Below, piece by piece: positions 28,779 through 35,974 of a DNA stretch of 35,974 nt (position 1 is its first letter; the number at the start of each line of letters is the position of its first letter). Source of the DNA: Gymnopus androsaceus JB14 (taxonomy: Eukaryota > Basidiomycota > Agaricomycetes > Agaricales > Omphalotaceae); NCBI GenBank assembly GCA_009733575.1, contig ML769905.1, forward strand, positions 1 through 35,974. Reading direction: 5' to 3'. The translations under genes and the position numbers were made by a program. Below the pieces are notes generated by a model. That model searched no databases. It had not been told where the DNA came from and worked only from the letters and a program-made list of their open reading frames with translations.

Positions 28779-31700
28779 CTAATTCTTGACCAGAGACTCT
28801 ATCCACGACACACCATGAGCCTCACCAGCCACCAGGCGATTCCAGTTTAACTCGTCTCTCAACTCGGGTGGTACCCAAGCAAGCAACTCTTTCTTGGGCC
28901 CATGAATCCACCCAGATGCATCTCCTTTCTCCCAGAGCGACTCTTGGGCCCCGAAAGGCTTTGAGACCCGCCATACATGCACAGATCCAGCTTTATCCCC
29001 AGCGACAATCATTGATTCGTCATTTGAGAATGCCATAGAAGTGATAGGAGAATCACTCCCACTAACCAACGGCGGGATTGGATCAGCGGTATCGGGAGAT
29101 TCCAAATCTATAAAATGAAGAACTGCCCAGTTCGTGTAAAGGAGATATCTTCCAGTTGGCGATGTAATTATTTGACCAAGTGGATCTTCTCCCTGGCGTA
29201 CTCTTTTCTGCCACAATATTTTGGGTTCTTTGTGCTCATATCGACCCTGGTTCCAAGTGATAACTTGGATGCAGTTGCTCGAGTAGTCTTCTTGCCCCAA
29301 CCGAGAATGGTGACCAGAAAAGAGACGGCTTTCGTCTGGGGAAAATGTAAGCAACGCAACTGGAAGGGAAAAATTCGTGCCACTGGACACAAATATGTCG
29401 TTTCTGGTGCGGACATTCCATAAGGAAATCGATCCTTTATTGGTTCCACATGCAAGGAAATTTCCGAGTGGGGAGAACGCCAAACAGGTGATGTATTCAT
29501 TCTTGTCTGTGTCCGGAGCCAGCCCGACCGCTTTTTGTGTAAGGTCATCTGTAGACACGAACCGGATGAAATTCGAACTTGTATAGCGCATAGCATATGC
29601 AAATTGTTTGCCATCCGGTTGCATTACTCCATATGACGTGTTGTGCTCCACTATTTGCTCAAATTCTACCTCGCCTGTCTTCGTGTTGAGTATTTTGACC
29701 TCCGAAGTTGGTGTATAGGCGCTGATAGTTTCTCCATCTGAGGAGAACACACCACAAGGAATACGCTGCGGTATTCCCTGGATGCGTGCCAGCGGAATAT
29801 TAATGAGCGACTGAATTTTGTCCGACACAAGGTCCCACAGACAATAGTGATAAGCATCCCTAGTTACATATGCCACAAGAATACTGTTGCAATCTGGAGA
29901 CAGAGTAACAAGGGTCACAGTTTGACCAAAGCTACGAACACGGTGATGCATTTGTTGAGTTGATTTGGACAGCCTATGATACTACCGTCAACCGCAAGTA
30001 ATCACTTGAACGTTGGAACAGACTTACGGTGGGAATGTAAAGTGTGGTTCGAAGCGTTGCGAGCTTTTCGAAGGCCAGAATCGGATACCAGAAACGTAAA
30101 TATGTGGTGCAGATAGTGTTATCGCAGGCTCAAAGGTCTGGATAAATGATAGCGCTACATTAGCAAGGTCTCTGATGCTCTGTGTGTAGCGTCATTTCAT
30201 CGGCTTCCGCAGAACAAGATAACATAAATACCTCAGACCCCCAAGATGCAAGAGCTTGAAGCCCATCAATAGCAATTTCTACACGGCCAAGAACACTAAG
30301 GACCTCCAACCAGAAGAGGAGTCGAGTTTGGAGCATTATCTCAGCCTCAGGAGCGAGTGCCTCGGGAGGGATCTTGACTAGATGCTGTATCCAAAATTGA
30401 GATGCATAAGAAAGCTCGGGACCGATATATCTTTCCGTGCGATCTGGAAGATTTATAACTTCAGCGTTGGGGAGGTACGAGGATTCTAGGTGACAAATAT
30501 TGAAGTGCAGCTTGTCACACAATACTCGAAGACAGGCTTTCGCAAGGCTGGAATGGTGACCGGAGACGTCAACAAAAAATTCCCTGCTGCGTGCAGGATC
30601 TCGCAGAAAATCATAGAAAGATGAATAGAAGGGGGTAATGGGTGCATACAAATGGGTTGTGTTTCGTAGAAGGCCATCTAATTGAAGGATGGCACCTTCT
30701 TCAAGGTCATCGGATATATGCATCAGCTCCAACATGGATAAGGGCCTGCAGGCAGCTAGCAGAATGCCCATGATGGACTTGAACCGAGCCCTGAATGATG
30801 CACCTTGCCCGGCTAAGATAGCGGCCAGTTCCTGCATGTACAAACTGTCATCTGGCTGCACAGGAAGCCGGGAATTTTGGGAACGTGAAATGAGAGTCTG
30901 ATGCCTCTTGAACGGGGAAAGTTTCTGCAAGTAGGTCTCAGAGTTGACCCCGCATATAGCGTTGCATGCCTTTATCATCCTTCGGAACGATCCTTGAGAT
31001 TGTTCAACAAATTCAGATACTACAGTATCATCAAAGTCCTTCAATTGTTCTGTAGTAAGATCGCTGCGAAGGTGAGACTTCGCAACCTGAGAGAGGTCAT
31101 ATTTGGCTGACCATCCCGTATTGTCTATCTCGTAGGTTCGAGCGACATCCCTAAAATATTGGAGCATGTAAGAACCTGCTCTGGCTGTGATGATGATTCG
31201 GAAATTTGGGGGAAGATCATGTGCATGCTGAGCCAATACAGAGAGAAACTGGCTTAATGCATGGGAGCTTGGGCATTCATCCAATGCATCCATGACGATG
31301 ACGATGGGTCCAGAGATGGCAAGGGAATTGGATGGTGCGACAATGAACTTTTCACACTGCTCTACAGGATCAAGAGCCTTTCTCAAGGCCTTCTTGGACT
31401 CTATGACATTCCACAGCACATGTCGGTACTGGGGATCAAGGTCAGCCAAGTCGCGAGCGATTGTTGGGAACAACAGAGTAGGGAGGCCGGAGCGGGTGAG
31501 GGGGTCTTGGGGAAGATCAGCAAAAATCGAAGAACCAAGCCGACCTAGGGCATTATAATGACCCGCAATTGAATGTGCAATGGCCGACTTTCCTGTGCCA
31601 GTCGCACCTGTCAGCAGGAAAAGACGTTTCCCATCGGGGGTTGGATTATCAATCCAACTGATGATTTTGTTCAAAGTTTCTTCCCGAGTCCCAGGCAAGC

Positions 31701-33136
31701 ATCCCCTGCTGCCTTGAAATCGAGCGCCATTTGCGTAAGGAAGATCACCAAGATCCACCTTGGTTTCTGATAGCAATTATCAGTAACTCCAGCACACTAT
31801 CATCTGACGAGGGACATACCGATTTTTTGGACCATATCCAAAATGCGCAGAACAGTGATTTCGGTGTCAATAGTAGCATAGTCCAATAAAGCCTCTTTGA
31901 GTTCACTGAACTTGTTTCCATAGCTCACTATAGCTGCGTCTGTAGTAGCCAAAGAGTGCTTCATGGTCCGAATAACTAAGAATGCATCAGTACAATATTT
32001 TAAAGCAAAGGGGCTTAGACATACGAAAACTTCTGTCACTAAAGTATGCAGTAATGAAGTATCCACATTCTGTTGTTTGTTGAGATATGCGAGTAATGAC
32101 CTTTTTGTGAGATTCTATTCGACCAAGTGGCTCAGCTTCCTTGACAAAACTGTAGATATCGACCATAATATTGATGAGGGCAAGGATGTTGACATCACGT
32201 TGCATTTGGGCATGGAAGGTCTGGAGGACACTAAGGCTCAGTTGCGCATGAAACTTATCCTGGCACTTACGTTGTATGCCAAGGTCATTACACTGCATGC
32301 AGCCGCTGCGTATGGACTGATCTGGCAGAAAAGAGACATGTTTTCAGCTGAATTTACTTGAACTTGGTTACCTGGAACTCACCTCTGCAATGGAACGAGT
32401 TAGGTTTGAAAGCATTTGCAACTTCACGAGTAAAGTAATGAATGGCGCTGTTACTTCTTCGGGACTATAATCGACATTCGAGCTTGTTGGTTGAATAATT
32501 GAAACATCAAAGCTACTAGCCAAACTCGGAGAACGCTGGAGTCGAGATGCTTGGATTTTTGCTCTTTGTATGATGGCAGCCATGGCAGCAGAGTCTTGGT
32601 TGACTTCCACATCTACCTTGAGCTCAATACGGAATGTTTTGGTTTTGGAGGTACAGTTGCGAAGAGGTAGCATGATACCTGAAAAGCCAGAATAAGATAA
32701 ACAGAATCGTAAGTTACATCGTCTCCCTTACTTTCGCTTCCGTTCAAGCTCTTCGCTAACAGGTTCTCCACTCCCTCTTCATAGGTGCCAATAAGCTCAT
32801 CTGAAAGTAGTTTGTGCCGTTTGATGACTTCAATCATTATTTTAGAAGAACCTTGAACATCGCTGTAAGGGAGGTCATTGGTTCATAAAGTAGTTAAGGG
32901 TCAAGAAAAACCTGCTAACTTGAATGTCAGTCGTCTGTCCCATCCTGCCCGCAAAAGAGCGTGTGGAGTCGTCTGTGCTTTGTCATCGATAGTGACTTGG
33001 GCATAATACTTTCGATATAAATCTGGCAAGTCAGAAGATGATACATGAAGCCGGATGACTTTCAGAGCATCGTACTGAGCGATCAGAGAGTACACATTAT
33101 AACGTTCCACTCACCGGTGATATGTACAGATCCCAT
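28779..33136 (-). CDS. NLR-like STAND protein: C2-like, helical, NACHT, WD40
   Basis: Exons 33074-32920, 32862-32732, 32678-32383, 32321-32271, 32220-32025, 31975-31820, 31766-30232, 30179-30028 and 29973-28779 join in one frame to 1288 residues. A first exon is unresolved; ATG 33136 with donor GTGAGT at 33114 is the best candidate but its phase is off by one base. Residues about 1-95 look like a C2 fold (LHVSSSDLP, AQVTIDD, MIEVIKRHKLLSDELIGTYE). A helical region follows with FVKEAEPLGRIESHKK and QQTTECGYFITAYF, as in agaric STAND proteins. The NACHT domain has Walker A GATGTGKSAI near 382 and Walker B IVIVMDALDEC near 487. The last 400 residues hold about six degenerate WD40 repeats (for example AFSPLGNFLACGTNKGSISL). 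Such proteins are thought to sense non-self and trigger incompatibility or defence by oligomerising; the ligand here is unknown. The C2-like head could bind membrane. Confidence 0.88.
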
Positions 33137-33300
33137 CGATAGGTCAGTCGTAGAATTGCGTAGGAACTCCGTGAACTAGTACAGACACAGCGGATGACTG
33201 GTCTGTCTCGAATGGTGAAGGGTTGGAATTGAATGGCAAACAGATTTTTATCTTGCCCCACACACATAATATATGAAAATAATACGTACAGTCAGCCACC

Positions 33301-33861
33301 TGAGCTACTAACATCGTATCGCAACAATGCTGATACTTAGATGTCTGGCATAAGATGCGCACTACTTAGTCTATCACAGAGCACTAATCCAGTATACTGT
33401 ATAGTTTTGAATTTAAGTTCACTAAATGTTACGCGTTACGCCTTCGACCTATTCAGAGTTCAGCTGCCGCCAGGCGGCGTTATGAACTTAAACTCAGTTC
33501 AATTATAGTAGCCGGCAACAATTTGGTCTAAAAATTAGAGTTCAGAGGCCAATGTCGTTACGAAGACAGAAGTTCAGTACCCCGCGTTACGTGTTACTGG
33601 ACTTAAATTCGAAACGATACAGTACTGTGCCAGTGTGTTCTAGATCTAGAAAACTTCTAATCATTTTTTTCTTGCTCCATATCTCAGCCCTAGCTCAGTT
33701 CAACTGAGCTATTAACATTGTATCGCCGCAACGATGCTGACAGATGTCCATAAGATGTGTGCTAATCTATCACAGAGCATCAATTCGATATACTGTGTGT
33801 TCTGTATCTAGAAAGTTCTTGATCGGTCTCCATATTTGTCTTGTTCCATATCTCAACCCAC
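33301..33861. repeat. Tandem duplication upstream of the NLR gene
   Basis: Copy A is 33301-33396 plus 33623-33692; copy B is 33705-33861. They share CTATCACAGAGCA, a TGAGCTA-TAACAT start, TGTGTTCT and CTCCATATCTCA in the same order. The copies have diverged by many substitutions. Copy A is interrupted by the element at 33397-33622, absent from copy B. Confidence 0.75.
33397..33622. mobile_element. MITE nested in one arm of the tandem duplication
   Basis: CTGTATAGTTTTGAATTTAA at the left and the complement ending CGAAACGATACAG at the right form inverted repeats of about 40 bases, continuing through TTACGCG. TA flanks both ends (33395-33396 and 33623-33624). The 226-base insert is missing from the paralogous copy at 33705-33861, which gives an internal empty-site comparison. 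TA duplication suggests a Tc1/mariner-type element. Confidence 0.85.
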
Positions 33862-35386
33862 CTGGCATTAGGATAGATGAAATCAGTCACCAGTCCAAGG
33901 ATAGTACTGTAGGATACATAGGATAGATAAGGCTGTTTTAGACGTACAGGAGGACATACAGGAGGATGTTGTTAGGGAAATATAAGCTTCATATAGGCAT
34001 CTAGGCATCGTGGGTGATGGGGCTGTTAAGGAATGCGCTTAAATTTGAGTTCTGAGCGATTCCCTCCGAGCCACAGCTCCGTACGTTTTATCATAATCGA
34101 CCCCGTGTATTTGAGTAAAGCCTTGGGCGTATCGTGCTTTCCGTCTGATAACCTCTCCTTTAGACCCCCGCTTTATCGCGTAAGTCTACCTTCCCCTATC
34201 AGATTAGCTCTGGGCGGTAGTCACATTCGACTAACTCCCAAACACCCTTTTCCATCAACTTAGATCATACTCAGCCTGCATCAGTGCTGACCAGAGGTCA
34301 GGTCGTTGCATTGCTTGTTTGTGAGAGCTAGGGACCCAGAATTCCGCATCAGAGGAGGCAAAGGCCCAAGGGTTTTGAACAATCAGTGCCAGTGGTTGTT
34401 GGTCAGAAGGCAGGTCGTTTGCCCATGCTTCGCCCCTTTCCTTCGCCTCGCGTTCCCTGTCTTCTGAGGCCTCGGATTCGAGTAATCGCGTGGTGAGTTT
34501 ATGGGTCCGATTAGTATGGCGAGGTTCCTGTCAACTTCTAATTCGCAAAGTATGATGACTTTCACGCAACTGTTCTCTGTTCTGGACTTGCACATGACTG
34601 ATCTGGACTTCTCCGACCTTACTTTGACTTGGACTCAGTGGAATTCAGGTCCCCATATCTCCTTCCTTTATGCTCTGGTGACTCTGCCCAAATAAAGGTG
34701 GCTACTTCCAATTCGGATAACTGTCCCAAGGTGCTGGCACCAAATGGGCGCTTGTATGAGTCTCGACGCGTTTAACGTGTAAAAGACGCGTATTGGCAGG
34801 TTTTGCATACTTTTTTGGGTAATTGTATACATTGGACCTGAGCTATTATAATTTCAAATGCAGTAGTTTAGAGGACATATCAAGCCAATACTTAGGCCAA
34901 AGCGAAAATTTGCTATTGCCGGCCGGCTGGTGTTTAGAATTGGCACTTATTCTTCGAGTGCAGCAACTTCTCTTCCCTAGCGAATAATTGAATATACTGA
35001 TGAATACGTCAAAGCGATCCAACATCTAGTTTAAGAGCTAGGTGGTAGTTAGTCAAAGTGAGTGAAAAAAGTCAAAGTCACAAGCCACAAGCCGAGCATG
35101 TGATTAGCAGTCCAAGTCCAGATCGCGAGTCCGAAATGCAGTCAAAGTCTGATACTTTGTGAAAACTGTTGGATGGTATTGGTGTCGGGGGTCGAGTTCC
35201 AGTTTCAGTGGTGGTCGAGCTTTGAGGTAGGTAGGTACGTAAACCGGCGCGGTCCCATTGAGAAACAGCCGGGTTCCGCACTACACGCATAGCGCCTGTA
35301 TGCGCGCTGCGGGCACCTAATGCTCCCGCCACGGTTGTGGCAAGCAATTGAGACTCCTACTTCAGGCAGTCTTGACCACTCGGCTC

Positions 35387-35490
35387 GCGACGTTTGCACT
35401 AGACACGAAGGTGGCCCGTGCAACTAGTGTAAGCTCCGGTTTAGCAACTAGTTATACTTGTTTATGCGACGTTTGCACTAGGTACAAAGG
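35387..35490 (+). repeat. Short direct repeat
   Basis: GCGACGTTTGCACTAG followed by ACACGAAGG or TACAAAGG occurs at 35387-35411 and 35466-35490. Between them lies ACTAGTNTAA-like sequence that is also partly repeated. Confidence 0.55.
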
Positions 35491-35599
35491 ACACCCAGGA
35501 TTTTAGGCGCTAGCGTTTAAGTGTTTTGAATCGAGAAAAAACCCATGGTTGTCAATTCCCGGTAGGTAAAGGTTGGTACAGTACAGGTTCAGGAATCCA

Positions 35600-35696
35600 G
35601 ACTTCCTTTCCTGCGAAGATATTCAGGACATCGTAAATAAACTTAGCCACTATAGGTAATATCCGATTCCTGAATATGATATCTCGCAGGAAGTCC
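35600..35696. repeat. Imperfect inverted repeat
   Basis: The arm 35600-35628 (GACTTCCT, CCTGCGA, ATATTCAGGA) is mirrored at 35668-35696 with small indels around a 39-base loop. It could be the end of a small element or a remnant of one; no target duplication is evident. Confidence 0.5.
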
Positions 35697-35974
35697 GAGG
35701 AGGATAGGGATTGGTAAGATGTCCTTAGAGAAGGGAGGTTAGAGAAGGCACCTTGTCAAACAGATCCTCTAGGAAGCGGCGGCGAAGATACACTAGAGTG
35801 CAGCGAGTACATACTGCAATGGTATCATTCGATCCCAGGGCTCACCAGAGCTAAGGCGGCGTTCGTCCAGACGTAAGTGATGGAATTATGGAAGTAAGCA
35901 AGCAAGTCGTAAAATTGTCATGATTGGACGTCTACGTTTACAAACTATGTACACAATGATATAAGTACTGGTAA

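Larger units (their letters stand above)
33862..35974. other. Right-end stretch without genes
   Basis: No gene was recognised on either strand. Open frames are short, without domain, signal peptide or splice support. Recognisable content is limited to two small repeats listed separately (35387-35490 and 35600-35696). Confidence 0.5.

Noticed and set aside
32901..33110. NLR start at a GTG codon at 33110
   Set aside because: The bases before 33074 form an intron (GTGAGT to CTCAG); the GTG is part of its donor.
1..35974. CRISPR array, rRNA genes, riboswitches, bacterial operons or viral genes
   Set aside because: None were seen; the gene structure is that of a fungal nuclear genome.

Overview
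The window is nuclear DNA from a filamentous basidiomycete, most likely an agaricomycete. Genes are cut by many short GT-AG introns (about 35-75 nt). The gene set fits: a NACHT-WD40 NLR-like receptor, a decayed F-box/LRR-type gene, an Erg24-type sterol reductase, a Cdc42-type GTPase, a Trf4-type poly(A) polymerase and a small secreted protein. No bacterial, organellar or viral gene was recognised.

Layout, left to right. At 129-3056 (+) lies the 3' part of a membrane plus coiled-coil protein gene with two tandem transmembrane modules. Tail to tail with it is an MFS drug/polyamine-type transporter (3576-5676, -). A Cdc42-like gene follows (6459-7267, +), then a three-exon gene for a 69-residue tail-anchored protein (8732-9051, -). 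From 9.25 to 12.3 kb there are only unassigned open frames. A decayed F-box gene occupies 12679-14145 (+) and an alpha/beta hydrolase 14529-15662 (-). After two unrecognised gene-like stretches (16.4-17.2 kb + and 17.5-18.1 kb -) comes a Trf4-like nucleotidyltransferase (18283-20231, +). The right half holds a small secreted protein gene (22096-22678, -), an intron-containing tRNA-Gly(GCC) gene (24979-25058, +), a delta14-sterol reductase gene (25226-26728, -) and an NLR-type STAND gene (28779 to about 33136, -) with a C2-like N-terminus, helical region, NACHT and WD40 repeats. The last 2.8 kb holds only repeats.

Two features stand out. First, five short terminal-inverted-repeat elements can be delimited by eye (21096-21468, 22864-23356, 24030-24954, 26814-27447, 33397-33622), four of them with target-site duplications. 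They sit within a few hundred bases upstream of the tRNA, sterol reductase, secreted protein and NLR genes. One carries a coding-like fragment. Second, four otherwise complete genes (transporter, Cdc42-like, hydrolase, sterol reductase) each need removal of exactly one base to read through, while the NLR, Trf4-like, secreted protein, 69-residue and first genes read clean. This is either clustered gene decay or assembly insertions, and raw reads would settle it.

The genes do not form an obvious pathway or cluster. Exon boundaries were read by hand from splice consensus, frame continuity and family similarity. Family assignments come from motif recognition, with no database search.
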